A DNA stretch of 64,000 nt from an uncultured Oscillospiraceae bacterium (lineage in GTDB: Bacteria > Bacillota > Clostridia > Oscillospirales > Ruminococcaceae): assembly GCA_934448295.1 (NCBI GenBank), contig CAKSEY010000004.1, forward strand, positions 62,001 through 126,000, in the 5' to 3' direction. Both the position numbers and the translations under genes were made by a program. Shown one piece after another: positions 31,413 to 40,039 of the stretch (positions within the stretch are counted from its first letter, which is position 1; each line of letters opens with the position of its first letter). The notes beneath the pieces were generated by a model. That model was not told where the DNA came from. It ran no database searches and worked only from the letters and a program-made list of their open reading frames with translations.

Positions 31413-32288
31413 TTATTCTGATTTCCCCTGTTTCATGCGGAACTGCTTGGGGGTAGTTCCGCGCAGCTTCTTAAAGCTTTTTATCAAATGGGAGCAATCG
31501 GAAAATCCGGTTTCCTGGCTGATTTTATTGAGGTCGAAATCCGTGAATACCAGAAATTCCTCCGCCTTGATTATGCGCATTTCCTCGATGTATTCCTTAC
31601 AGGTCTTGCCGTAAACCGACAGGAATTTCTTGGCGAAATAGGAGTAGCTCATACCGCAGCGGGCGGCAACGTCACTCACCTGCACCCCCTCGGACAGCTT
31701 TTCGTCTATGTATTCGGTAATGTTGTAGATGTCGTAGCGGGAATCCTCCGAGTACGCGTCGCTGTCCACCGAAAACCCATGCGACTGCCAGCACCTTATT
31801 ATTTCAAGAAGCAGCCCGTAGAGGTCAGTCCTTATCATCAGGTCAAAGCCGTAGCTCTGGCGGTGCATTTCGGTTACGCAGTTCAGGAACACGCGTTCCG
31901 CGTCAAAACCGGCGGCCTCGGAAGCGGGAAAGTAGGTGCTCATTCCCTTTTTTTCGGCGCTGCGGAAAATACTGCGGAGCTTCGGGGCGTAGCTGGTGGT
32001 AAGGCTCATTCTGCTGATATCCAGCTTTATCACGGCATAGCGCGCAAAGCTTCCGTCCGGGGAAGATATCGAGTGCACCGCTTTCGGGTGGAAAAGCACC
32101 ATATCCCCCTTGCCGGCGGTGTATTTTTCCGAGCCGCAGGTCATTTCGGCGGTGCCCTCCATCATGTAGATAAGCTCCATGTAAAAATGCCAGTGCGGGT
32201 GGATCGGGAAGAACCTCGAATCCGTGTCGAAAAAGAAGCACTCCACCGGGCGGTTGAGCACATCGCCCTCCTCATAGAGAAAATACAA
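31413..32288 (-). CDS. AraC family transcriptional regulator (cupin sensor)
   Basis: A 291-residue regulator. The N-terminal cupin domain (HPHWHFYMELIYMMEG, then KGDMVLFHPKAVHSI) probably binds a sugar. The C-terminal pair of helix-turn-helix motifs covers about residues 195-290: EGVQVSDVAARCGMSYSYFAKKFLSVYG and FDLNKISQETGFSDCSHLIKSFKKLRGTTPKQFR. The gene is 20 bases after the SpoU methylase gene and probably shares its promoter. It lies between a mannanase and a glucanase gene, so a role in plant-glycan response is a fair guess only. Confidence 0.92.
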   Translation of the reverse strand: MYFLYEEGDVLNRPVECFFFDTDSRFFPIHPHWHFYMELIYMMEGTAEMTCGSEKYTAGKGDMVLFHPKAVHSISSPDGSFARYAVIKLDISRMSLTTSYAPKLRSIFRSAEKKGMSTYFPASEAAGFDAERVFLNCVTEMHRQSYGFDLMIRTDLYGLLLEIIRCWQSHGFSVDSDAYSEDSRYDIYNITEYIDEKLSEGVQVSDVAARCGMSYSYFAKKFLSVYGKTCKEYIEEMRIIKAEEFLVFTDFDLNKISQETGFSDCSHLIKSFKKLRGTTPKQFRMKQGKSE

Positions 32289-32308
32289 AGCAAATCACCG
32301 CCGTTCAG

Positions 32309-33139
32309 TTAACCGCGCCATTTTAGCTGCCAGAACGCCACCGCCCCCGCCGCCGCAACGTTGAGAGAATCCACGCCCAGGGACATCGGTATCTTCACCG
32401 TGTAATCGCAGGAGGCTATCGTGCTGTGGGAAAGCCCATCGCCCTCGGTTCCGAGGATAATTGCAAGCTTATCCTCGGCGGCGAGCGCGGGGTCGTCAAT
32501 GCTGACGGAATCGTCCGTGAGCGCCATAGCGGCAGTTTTGAAGCCCCACTGGTTCAGCAGCGCAAGTCCCTTTCCGGGCCAGTCCTCCGGCTCGTCGCCT
32601 ATCTGCGCCCAGGGAATTATCAGCACAGTCCCCATGCTGACCCTAACCGCCCTGCGCAGAAGCGGGTCGCAGCAGGACGGAGTTGTGAGCACCGCGTCGA
32701 TTCCCAGCGCCGCCGCGGAGCGGAAAATCGCGCCTATGTTCGTTGTGTCCACGATGTTTTCCAGAACTGCGATTCTGTGCGCGCTGCGGCAGAGCTCCTC
32801 GGCGCTCCTTGGCTTTGGGCGGCGGACTGCGCACAGCACTCCCCGGTTCAGCTTGTAGCCCGTCATTTTTGAGAGCAGCTCCGGCTCCGCGAGATACACC
32901 GGGATATCCCCGCAGCGGGAAACTATATCCGCCGCGCAGCCGTCAAGACAGCGCTTCTCCGTCAGCATTGAAACCAGCTCATAGCCCTGGTCTATCGCAA
33001 GGGAGATCACCTTCGGGCTTTCCGCTATGAAGATCCCCTTTTCCGGCTCCAGCCTGTTTCGAAGCTGAGCCTCCGTCAGTTTTGTATAAACCTCGCAGCC
33101 CGGGGCGCCGAGGTCGTTTATTTCTATGTATTCCGGCAT
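32309..33139 (-). CDS. SpoU/TrmH family RNA 2-prime-O-methyltransferase
   Basis: A 276-residue SPOUT methyltransferase. An N-terminal substrate-binding domain (FIAESPKVISLAIDQGYELVSML) is followed by the trefoil-knot domain with motif 1 NIVDTTNIGAIFRSAAALGIDAVL, motif 2 IILGTEGDGLS and motif 3 IPMSLGVDSLNVAAAGAVAFW. It uses S-adenosylmethionine to methylate a ribose in rRNA or tRNA; the exact target is unknown. It has its own promoter and leads into the AraC gene. Confidence 0.92.
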   Translation of the reverse strand: MPEYIEINDLGAPGCEVYTKLTEAQLRNRLEPEKGIFIAESPKVISLAIDQGYELVSMLTEKRCLDGCAADIVSRCGDIPVYLAEPELLSKMTGYKLNRGVLCAVRRPKPRSAEELCRSAHRIAVLENIVDTTNIGAIFRSAAALGIDAVLTTPSCCDPLLRRAVRVSMGTVLIIPWAQIGDEPEDWPGKGLALLNQWGFKTAAMALTDDSVSIDDPALAAEDKLAIILGTEGDGLSHSTIASCDYTVKIPMSLGVDSLNVAAAGAVAFWQLKWRG

Positions 33140-33174
33140 TTTCTCACACTTATCCTTCTGGAATTTATAATCCT

Positions 33175-33203
33175 ATTATAGTACAAACCGCTCCAAAAAT
33201 CAA
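33175..33203 (-). promoter_or_regulatory. sigma-A promoter of the SpoU-AraC pair
   Basis: Minus strand TTGATT (33203-33198), 17 bases, TATAAT (33180-33175). Confidence 0.7.
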
Positions 33204-33284
33204 GTGCTGTCCGGATGGACTTTTTGGCTGTTCAGCACTTTTCTGACATTCGTCAGTTTAGACATATTGATTTCACAAAACCGC

Positions 33285-33313
33285 TTGATTTTTTGGCAGA
33301 TTAGTGATAAAAT
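33285..33313 (+). promoter_or_regulatory. sigma-A promoter of the second GH5 gene
   Basis: TTGATT (33285-33290), 17 bases, TAAAAT (33308-33313). Confidence 0.65.
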
Positions 33314-33323
33314 ATAACCTGTA

Positions 33324-33338
33324 ATCGTTTTAAACGAT
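33324..33338 (+). promoter_or_regulatory. operator palindrome at the GH5 transcription start
   Basis: ATCGTTT, T, AAACGAT: perfect 7-bp arms around one base, placed from about +4 to +18 of the predicted transcript. The size and position suit a dimeric repressor such as a LacI- or GntR-family protein; the regulator is not identified. Confidence 0.5.
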
Positions 33339-33360
33339 ATTATTTACCTGGAGGTTACAT

Positions 33361-35190
33361 ATGAATTTATCGAATTTTGCGGGATCAAAGGGGCTTGCCG
33401 TGATCCTTGCGGCGGCGCTCTCCATGACCGGCTGCTCCGGCGGCAGTTCTTCCCTGCCGGAAAGCTCCGTGCAGTCTGACGCGGAAACGCCTGATTCCGC
33501 CGCTGAGAGCACTCCCGGCGCGCAGGCTTCCACGGAGGCGAACAGCATGACGTCACTTGAAGTTATCCGCGCTATGGGCAACGGGATAAACCTTGGAAAT
33601 ACCCTGGAAGCATACAATCATGCGGGATATCTGAACGGTCAGAACCCCACGGACGCGGAAATTTCATGGGGTCAGCCGAGAACCACTCAGGAAATGATAC
33701 AGGGAATGAAGTCCGCTGGCTTCGATACTATCCGTATTCCTGTCGCGTGGACAAACGGAATGAACTACGAATCCGGAGATTACACCATTGATTCAAGGCT
33801 GATGGACCGCGTTGACGAAGTCGTCACCTGGGCGCTGGACGCTGATATGTACGTCATAGTCAACGACCACTGGGACGGAAGCTGGTGGGGAATGTTCGGA
33901 GCCGCCGAGCAGGAAACCCGCGACAAGGCAATGGAAATGTACAAGGCTATGTGGACGCAGATAGGCGAGCACTTCGCCGACCGTTCCTACAAGCTGATTT
34001 TTGAGTCCGCGAACGAGGAGCTGGGCGACCGCCTTAACGACAAGGACGTCACCGGAACCAAGGGAAAGCTCACGGAAAATGAGTGCTACGAAACCACGAA
34101 CCTCATCAACAGCGAGTTTGTGAAGCTCATAAGAAGCCAGGGCGGTATGAACGCAGACAGATTCCTGCTTATCGCGGGCTACAACACGGATATTGCCAAG
34201 ACCTGCGACGACCGCTTCAAAATGCCGGAAGATTCTGCGGACAGCAAGCTGCTGCTCTCCGTTCACTACTACACTCCGTGGGACTACTGCGGAACGGACG
34301 GTGTGAACCAGTGGGGCTCCCCCGGAGACTATGACGAGCAGAACGGACTTTTCGAGAAGCTCAGCAAATTCTCCGACCAAGGGTACGGCGTGGTCATCGG
34401 TGAATACGCCGTCATGATGAAAAACGGCGGTATCAAGGAGGACACGGACAGATTTTACTCCAACCTGATGGACAACTGCGACCTGTACGATTTCTGCCCC
34501 GTGCTGTGGGATTGCAGCAACTTCTACAAGAGAATAACCAACACGCTTTCCGACGAGAAGCTGGCGGAGCTGTTCAGTGAAAGAGCCGTGGCAAACGAGG
34601 CTGGAAAAACCACTGAGGAAATAAAATCCGAAGCTAAGACCAGGATAGAGGAAACCCGGGCGAACGCTGAATCCGAGGCAATGGCGGATGTGGAGCTTCC
34701 CCCCTCTGAGGACGCGGCGATCGCGTGGATAATGTTCCAGAGCAGCGATTATACCAAGGCTTACAGCGTTGGCGACACCTACGACCCCACCAACAAAACC
34801 AAGGGTATCCGCGAAAAGAACGCGCTCATCATCGGCGCGGGAACTTACACAGTAAGCCTTGATTTCTCGAAATGTGGAGCAGCAAAGGGCGTTGCGTTCT
34901 CGGCGCTCGGCATTTCAAACGGCGAGGATCTTTTCCCGGGCTACACCTACACCATCGACAAGATACTGGTGAACAACGCGCCCTACGACCTTGACGGCAA
35001 GGAATTCACGACCTCTGACGACAAGCACTGCACGAGAGTTAACCTCTACAACGGCTGGGTAAGCAGCCTGCCCAAAGAAGCGCGCACTACTGACGGAGAC
35101 CTCACAGACTGCTCCGCTCAGATAATGAACATCGGCGACAAGACGTTTATCGAATCTATTTCGGTAACATTCACCGTTCATGAGCCGTAA
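33361..35190 (+). CDS. lipoprotein GH5 (subfamily 4-like) endoglucanase with C-terminal beta module
   Basis: A 609-residue secreted lipoprotein: lipobox ending MTGC (Cys25), short Ser/Glu/Ala linker to about residue 62, then a GH5 barrel. GINLGNTLEA, IRIPVAWTNG, VIVNDHWDGSWWG and VHYYTPWDY fit GH5_4; acid/base is Glu219 in FESANEE, where the usual Pro after Glu is replaced by Glu, and nucleophile Glu348 in VIGEYAV. A charged helical segment near 410-450 (KTTEEIKSEAKTRIEETRA) leads to a beta-rich module at about 455-609 that I do not recognise, possibly a carbohydrate-binding module. Likely substrate is beta-1,4- or mixed-linkage glucan or xyloglucan. GGAGG precedes the ATG. Confidence 0.9.
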   Translation: MNLSNFAGSKGLAVILAAALSMTGCSGGSSSLPESSVQSDAETPDSAAESTPGAQASTEANSMTSLEVIRAMGNGINLGNTLEAYNHAGYLNGQNPTDAEISWGQPRTTQEMIQGMKSAGFDTIRIPVAWTNGMNYESGDYTIDSRLMDRVDEVVTWALDADMYVIVNDHWDGSWWGMFGAAEQETRDKAMEMYKAMWTQIGEHFADRSYKLIFESANEELGDRLNDKDVTGTKGKLTENECYETTNLINSEFVKLIRSQGGMNADRFLLIAGYNTDIAKTCDDRFKMPEDSADSKLLLSVHYYTPWDYCGTDGVNQWGSPGDYDEQNGLFEKLSKFSDQGYGVVIGEYAVMMKNGGIKEDTDRFYSNLMDNCDLYDFCPVLWDCSNFYKRITNTLSDEKLAELFSERAVANEAGKTTEEIKSEAKTRIEETRANAESEAMADVELPPSEDAAIAWIMFQSSDYTKAYSVGDTYDPTNKTKGIREKNALIIGAGTYTVSLDFSKCGAAKGVAFSALGISNGEDLFPGYTYTIDKILVNNAPYDLDGKEFTTSDDKHCTRVNLYNGWVSSLPKEARTTDGDLTDCSAQIMNIGDKTFIESISVTFTVHEP

Positions 35191-35203
35191 TATATAAGAA
35201 ATC

Positions 35204-35238
35204 AGCCGCTCCCGGATTAATGGGAGCGGCTCTTTTTT
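35204..35238. terminator. bidirectional terminator between GH5 and ABC genes
   Basis: A perfect 10-bp stem AGCCGCTCCC (35204-35213) with GGGAGCGGCT (35222-35231), then CTTTTTTAT. It overlaps the stop codon of the converging ABC gene. Confidence 0.85.
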
Positions 35239-37033
35239 ATACCGATTGCGCTGTATACAGCTTATAGTAATCGCCTTTCTTTGCCATGAGCTCGTCATGA
35301 GTTCCAGCTTCGGTGATACCCTTGTTGGAAACGTACATTATCCTGTCGCAGCTTCTGATCGTGGAAAGCCGGTGCGCGATAATGAATGAAGTCCTGCCTT
35401 TCAGCAGATGATTCAGTCCATTCTGGAGGTAGCGCTCCGTCTTGGCGTCGATGGAGGAGGTCGCCTCGTCAAGCACCAGTATCTTCGGGTCGGAAACTAT
35501 CGTCCTAGCAAATGCAATAAGCTGCTTCTGTCCCTGGGACAGCCCGGCGCCGCGCTCGTTCACAGCCGTATTGTAGCCGTCCGGCAGCGACTCTATATAG
35601 CTGTCGATCCCGACTATTCTGCAGGCGCTGCGTATCTCCTCGTCCGTTGCGTCCAGCTTGCCGTAGGCTATATTGTCGCGTATCGTTCCGCTGAAAATAA
35701 AGCTGTCCTGGAGCATTATGCCCATCTGCGAACGCAGAGAATGAAGCGTGACCTTTGAAATGTCGCTGTCGTCAATATCGACCTCGCCGCCGCTCAGGTT
35801 ATAGAACCGCGATATCAGGTTGACTATAGTGGTTTTCCCGGCTCCCGTGGGGCCTACCAGCGCCACGCTCTCCCCCGCCCTTACGTCAAAGGAGAGGTGC
35901 TCCAGTATGTTGATCCCCGGCTCGTAGGCGAAGGTCACGTCCCTGAAATGAACGTCCCCGCGGATCTCCGGCATTTCAGAGGCGTCTGGAGCGTCGTCCA
36001 CCGTCACAGGCTCGTCCATCATCTCAAAGATACGCTCGAGGTTCGCCACCGCGTTGATGAACGTGTTCATCAGGTTGGAGAGGTTCATCAGCGGCTGCCA
36101 GAATCTCGCGGAATAATCGGTCATTGCGATAATGGTACCAAAGGAAACCACGCCGCGCATTCCAATAAGTCCCACGCCGAAAATGAACGCCCTTACGATG
36201 ATTGACACAACGTCCGTGCTCGGCCATACCAGGTTTGAATATCGAACAGCCTTCATCCAGGCTTTTTTGTATTTCTTCGCCAGCTTGTCGTTTATTTCCG
36301 CGTTTTCCTCCTCGCGGGTGAACATCTGTGAGATCTTCACGCCGACAATGCTTTCATGCAGGTATGCGTTAAGGTTGGAGCTCTTGTTGGAAACCTGCTG
36401 CCATGCCTTGCGCTGACCGTTCTTGATTATCAGCATTATCGCCGCGTAAACCGGAAGTCCCGCCATAGTTATCAGCGCAAGCTGCCAGTTCACAAAGAAC
36501 ATGAACACCGTTATGAACAGCAGGTTGATTATCTCCAGAATGAAGTTTATCAGACCGTTCGTCATCAGGTCGGATATCGCGTTAATATAGTTGATGATAC
36601 GCGTCAGAATCTTGCCGTGCGGGCGGCTGTCGTAATATTCAAAGCTCAGCCGCTGCATATGCTTGAAAAGATCCTTGCGGATATCGTAAACTATGTCCTG
36701 ACCCACCTTGGTCATCATCACTGAACGGATCTTCGCGAACACAACGCTCACAATAATGCAGACCAGCACCGCAAGTCCACTCAGGATAATGTACTTCACG
36801 CGGTCGTCAGGGCTGACGGCGGACTGCTGGTCTGCCGGTATCATGTAGTTATCTATCGCGTTCTGGACTATCATAGGCGAAAGCAGCCCGATAACGGAGC
36901 CGAGCGCGCTCAGGATAAGCGCAATGGCTATCCTCTTTTTGTACTTCGCCGCGTATACCAGCGAACGTTTCAGGTGCCGTATGTCGAACGGGGTCTCAAG
37001 CACCTCGTCAACGTCAAATTTGTTTCTAGCCAT
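35237..37033 (-). CDS. ABC exporter half-transporter with canonical ATPase site
   Basis: A 598-residue type IV ABC exporter: six membrane helices in residues 25-320, then the nucleotide-binding domain with Walker A GPTGAGKTT, signature LSQGQKQ, and Walker B ILVLDEATSSIDAKTE, where the catalytic Glu is present. H-loop AHRLSTIR. It follows its partner gene by 11 bases, and the pair resembles BmrCD/LmrCD-type heterodimeric multidrug exporters. The substrate is unknown; lipids or drugs are typical. Confidence 0.93.
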   Translation of the reverse strand: MARNKFDVDEVLETPFDIRHLKRSLVYAAKYKKRIAIALILSALGSVIGLLSPMIVQNAIDNYMIPADQQSAVSPDDRVKYIILSGLAVLVCIIVSVVFAKIRSVMMTKVGQDIVYDIRKDLFKHMQRLSFEYYDSRPHGKILTRIINYINAISDLMTNGLINFILEIINLLFITVFMFFVNWQLALITMAGLPVYAAIMLIIKNGQRKAWQQVSNKSSNLNAYLHESIVGVKISQMFTREEENAEINDKLAKKYKKAWMKAVRYSNLVWPSTDVVSIIVRAFIFGVGLIGMRGVVSFGTIIAMTDYSARFWQPLMNLSNLMNTFINAVANLERIFEMMDEPVTVDDAPDASEMPEIRGDVHFRDVTFAYEPGINILEHLSFDVRAGESVALVGPTGAGKTTIVNLISRFYNLSGGEVDIDDSDISKVTLHSLRSQMGIMLQDSFIFSGTIRDNIAYGKLDATDEEIRSACRIVGIDSYIESLPDGYNTAVNERGAGLSQGQKQLIAFARTIVSDPKILVLDEATSSIDAKTERYLQNGLNHLLKGRTSFIIAHRLSTIRSCDRIMYVSNKGITEAGTHDELMAKKGDYYKLYTAQSV

Positions 37034-37044
37034 ATATTACCACC

Positions 37045-38784
37045 TCACTTCTGAAGATCGTACACGTCACGATAATAGCCGTTTTTCTGAATAAGCTCCT
37101 CGTGGGTTCCCTGCTCCAGAATACCGCCGTCCTTCAGCACGATGATCTTATCCGCATACTTGGCGGTGGAAATTCGCTGGGCGATGATTATTTTAGTGCA
37201 GGGGAAATCCAGGTTTGAGAGCGCGTTCTGAATGTGCTTCTCGGTTTCAAGGTCAACTGCGGAGGTCGTGTCGTCGAGGATAAGTATTGCGGGCTTCACC
37301 GCAAGCGCCCTTGCCAGGGAGATCCTCTGCTTCTGACCGCCGGAAAGTCCCACGCCGCGCTCGCCGACTATCGTATCATAGCCGTCTGACAGCCTGCGGA
37401 CAAATCCGTCTGCGTCCGCTGCTTTCGCGTATTTCACCACATCCTCCTCCGGCATATCGGTGTCACCGAAGCAGATGTTTCCGTCAATGGTGTCGGAGTA
37501 CAGCAGCACGTCCTGAGTCGCAAAGCCGATGTTGTGGCGGAGCTGTTTCAGCTTGAGGTGGGTCACATTTACGCCGTCAACCCGAACCTCGCCGCCGTTC
37601 GCGTCGTAGATCCTTGGGATAAGCTCCGCTAGCGTGGTCTTGCCGGAGCCGGTCTCGCCCATGATCACCACGGTCTGACCTGGCTCCACGGTAAAGCTGA
37701 CGTCCCGGAGCACCTCGGTATTTCCGTAGGAGAAGCTGACGTGGTCAAACTCGACCTTTCCCTCGAAGCGGCCGGGCTTGTCCACTGCGTCGTTGCGGTC
37801 AACGATCCGCGGGCTTCCGTAATAGATCTCGATTATCTTGTTCGCAGAAGCGGAAAAGCGCTGAAGGTCGTTGACGATATTTCCGAGAGTTCTCATGGGG
37901 TTGGAGAGCGTCCAGATAAGTCCCGAAAATGCCGCGTACTGACCCATGGTGATCCTGCCGGATACCACGAAAAGTCCGCCTGCAATTATCATAACCACGG
38001 AAAGCGACTGCGCGGTGGTTTCCAGGAACGGGAAGAATTTCAGCCACATGAAAGCCGCTTTCTTGTTTGCCGTGCTGTATTCCCGGCTGTATTTGTCGAA
38101 CTGCTTTATCTCGTAGTCCTCCCGGGCGAAAGCCTTGACGACCCGGTTGCCGGAGATGTTCTCCTCGGCGGCGGTGTTCATCCTTGACAGCTTTTCGCGA
38201 AGGTCAACGTAAAGGGGGCCGACCTTTCGCTTGAACAGCCAGGTTATGAACAGTATCACGGGAGTCAGCGCGATCATGCACAGCGCCATCAGCCAGTCCA
38301 TCGTGAAGAAGAAAATCAGCGAAGCCGAAAAGAGAACGATACACTCCACAATGGTCTTGATTATCCAGGCTATCGAGTGCCGAACCATGTCAAGGTCGGC
38401 GGAAACACGCGTCATAATATCGCCAGTGCGGTACACGTTATAAAATGACGCGTCCTGGTTCTCTATCTTGTCGAACAGCACCTTTCTCACGCGGTAGATC
38501 AGCGTCTGGGAGGTGTGCTCGTACATCATGTTGCTTCCGTACTGCATTCCGCAGCGCAGCAGTGTGAAGCCTATCATCGCCGCGAGCATCAGCAGGAGCA
38601 GGTCGGTGTGCTCCTGGAGATTCTGGAGCGCGTTTTCGTTTACAATGAACGTGTCTGTTATCTGCTGGGTAAAGTATGGCGTGATTATGTACATGGACTG
38701 ACACAGCACCGTCAGGCACAGCGCAAGTATATAAATCGCGCGGCAGCCCTTCATGTTCTTCCACAGCCATCTGAAAAGAAACAT
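37045..38784 (-). CDS. ABC exporter half-transporter with degenerate ATPase site
   Basis: A 579-residue half-transporter: six membrane helices, Walker A GETGSGKTT, signature LSGGQKQR, and Walker B ILILDDTTSAVDLETE, where Asp replaces the catalytic Glu and the H-loop reads AQRIST instead of AHR. Both changes mark the non-catalytic partner of heterodimeric exporters; the neighbour supplies the competent residues. It is first in the operon, with a promoter and a cre-like box directly upstream. Confidence 0.93.
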   Translation of the reverse strand: MFLFRWLWKNMKGCRAIYILALCLTVLCQSMYIITPYFTQQITDTFIVNENALQNLQEHTDLLLLMLAAMIGFTLLRCGMQYGSNMMYEHTSQTLIYRVRKVLFDKIENQDASFYNVYRTGDIMTRVSADLDMVRHSIAWIIKTIVECIVLFSASLIFFFTMDWLMALCMIALTPVILFITWLFKRKVGPLYVDLREKLSRMNTAAEENISGNRVVKAFAREDYEIKQFDKYSREYSTANKKAAFMWLKFFPFLETTAQSLSVVMIIAGGLFVVSGRITMGQYAAFSGLIWTLSNPMRTLGNIVNDLQRFSASANKIIEIYYGSPRIVDRNDAVDKPGRFEGKVEFDHVSFSYGNTEVLRDVSFTVEPGQTVVIMGETGSGKTTLAELIPRIYDANGGEVRVDGVNVTHLKLKQLRHNIGFATQDVLLYSDTIDGNICFGDTDMPEEDVVKYAKAADADGFVRRLSDGYDTIVGERGVGLSGGQKQRISLARALAVKPAILILDDTTSAVDLETEKHIQNALSNLDFPCTKIIIAQRISTAKYADKIIVLKDGGILEQGTHEELIQKNGYYRDVYDLQK

Positions 38785-38829
38785 ATTTATCTCCCCTTCC
38801 TTTTCGCCCGGATATGTGTGTATGGGCGG

Positions 38830-38844
38830 TTGAAAACGTTTACT
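38830..38844 (+). promoter_or_regulatory. cre-like operator upstream of the ABC exporter
   Basis: TTGAAAACGTTTACT fits every fixed position of the CcpA cre consensus WTGNAANCGNWNNCW. It lies just beyond the -10 box of the minus-strand promoter, where bound protein would block transcription. Other LacI-family proteins bind similar sites. Confidence 0.5.
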
Positions 38845-38847
38845 GAT

Positions 38848-38875
38848 AGTATATCAGAAATCCTGAAAAAGTAAA
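38848..38875 (-). promoter_or_regulatory. probable promoter of the ABC exporter operon
   Basis: Minus strand TTTACT (38875-38870), 16 bases, TATACT (38853-38848); weaker than most others here. The remaining bases up to 38985 are AT-rich and show no gene that I can support. Confidence 0.45.
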
Positions 38876-38985
38876 TCGGCAAAAGCATAAAAAATCGGTA
38901 TTTTTTTAGTTGTTTTTTCGGTATAATAAATAAACATGATAGATTTGTACGATTTTTATACGTTATTGTACAATTACGGAAAACG

Positions 38986-39021
38986 CAAATAAAAATGCGC
39001 CGCTGGAAACCCAACGGCGCA
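38986..39021 (-). terminator. terminator after fba
   Basis: Minus strand TGCGCCG (39021-39015) pairs with CGGCGCA (39002-38996), then TTTTTATTTG. Confidence 0.8.
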
Positions 39022-39043
39022 AAAAGAGAATCGAATCGGTAAA

Positions 39044-39907
39044 TTAAGCCTTGCCAACAGAACCGAACAGTTCCATCTTCTCCTTGACCTTAGCCTTGAT
39101 AGCCTCGGTACCGGGAGCGAGGAGCTTTCTGGGGTCGAAGCCCTTGCCCTGGAGGTCCTTGCCCTCTTCGATGTACTTTCTTGTAGCTTCCTGGAATACG
39201 AGCTGGCACTCAGTGTTAACGTTGATCTTTGCAACGCCGAGAGAAATTGCCTTCTTGATCTGGTCGTCAGGAATGCCTGTGCCGCCGTGCAGAACGAGAG
39301 GCATATCGCCAACCTCTGCCTTGATCTTAGCCAGTGTGTCGAAGGACAGGCCAGGCCAGTTAGCAGGATACTTGCCGTGAATGTTGCCGATACCAGCAGC
39401 CAGCATTGTAACGCCGAGGTCTGCTACCATCTTGCACTCCTTGGGATCTGCGCACTCGCCCATGCCGATAACGCCGTCCTCTTCGCCGCCGATGGAACCT
39501 ACCTCAGCCTCAAGGGAGATACCGAGAATATCGCAGGTGTTGACAAGAGCTGTTGTCTTTGCGATGTTCTCTTCGATCGGATAGTGAGAACCATCGAACA
39601 TGATGGAGGAGAAGCCAGCGTTGATGCAAGCCTTTGCGCCCTCGAAGGTGCCGTGGTCAAGGTGAAGCGCAACCGGAACTGTGATATGCAGATTCTCGAT
39701 CATGCCCTTTACCATGCCAACGATGGTGGAATAACCGCACATATACTTGCCTGCGCCCTCAGAAACACCGAGGATAACAGGGGACTTGCACTCCTCTGCG
39801 GTGAGAAGAACTGCCTTTGTCCACTCAAGGTTGTTGATGTTGAACTGACCAACAGCATACTTGCCGTCGCGAGCCTTGTTCAGCATTTCTTTTGCAGATA
39901 CTAACAT
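39044..39907 (-). CDS. fba: class II fructose-1,6-bisphosphate aldolase
   Basis: About 287 residues, the zinc-dependent aldolase of glycolysis and gluconeogenesis. Visible: VGQFNINNLEW, zinc ligand region HLDHGTFE, SIMFDGSHYPIEENI, the EAEVGSIGGEEDGV loop, GIGNIHGKYP and LHGGTGIPDDQI, and NVNTECQ. ATG 39907 is preferred over an in-frame start at 39949 because AAGGAG lies just upstream and the protein then begins at the usual MLVSAKEML. Codon use looks very regular, as for a highly expressed gene. Confidence 0.97.
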   Translation of the reverse strand: MLVSAKEMLNKARDGKYAVGQFNINNLEWTKAVLLTAEECKSPVILGVSEGAGKYMCGYSTIVGMVKGMIENLHITVPVALHLDHGTFEGAKACINAGFSSIMFDGSHYPIEENIAKTTALVNTCDILGISLEAEVGSIGGEEDGVIGMGECADPKECKMVADLGVTMLAAGIGNIHGKYPANWPGLSFDTLAKIKAEVGDMPLVLHGGTGIPDDQIKKAISLGVAKINVNTECQLVFQEATRKYIEEGKDLQGKGFDPRKLLAPGTEAIKAKVKEKMELFGSVGKA

Positions 39908-39956
39908 AGTTTTATATCTCCTTTGAAATAAAGTTGGATAAAAATCCATTCAATTT

Positions 39957-39985
39957 ATTATAACGCATTTTTCTGAAAAAAGCAA
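39957..39985 (-). promoter_or_regulatory. sigma-A promoter of fba
   Basis: Minus strand TTGCTT (39985-39980), 17 bases, TATAAT (39962-39957). A small palindrome, TGGAT-AAAA-ATCCA, lies just downstream at 39934-39947 and could be an operator. Confidence 0.7.
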
Positions 39986-40039
39986 TATATTTTTCAAAAA
40001 AAGTGTAATTTCCGATTCCACGTCTTCCACGGCGAAATG

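Noticed and set aside
33214..33243. AAGTGCTG/CAGCACTT hairpin before the second GH5 gene as a terminator
   Set aside because: It lies upstream of both divergent promoters, so no transcript clearly reaches it; a 14-15 base-plus loop also weakens it.
38937..38993. 18-codon plus-strand frame after a TATAAT-like box
   Set aside because: No ribosome-binding site and no acceptable -35 box.
38787..39014. Small minus-strand frame between the ABC operon and fba
   Set aside because: It covers the exporter promoter and cre site and the fba terminator, and looks like translated AT-rich spacer.
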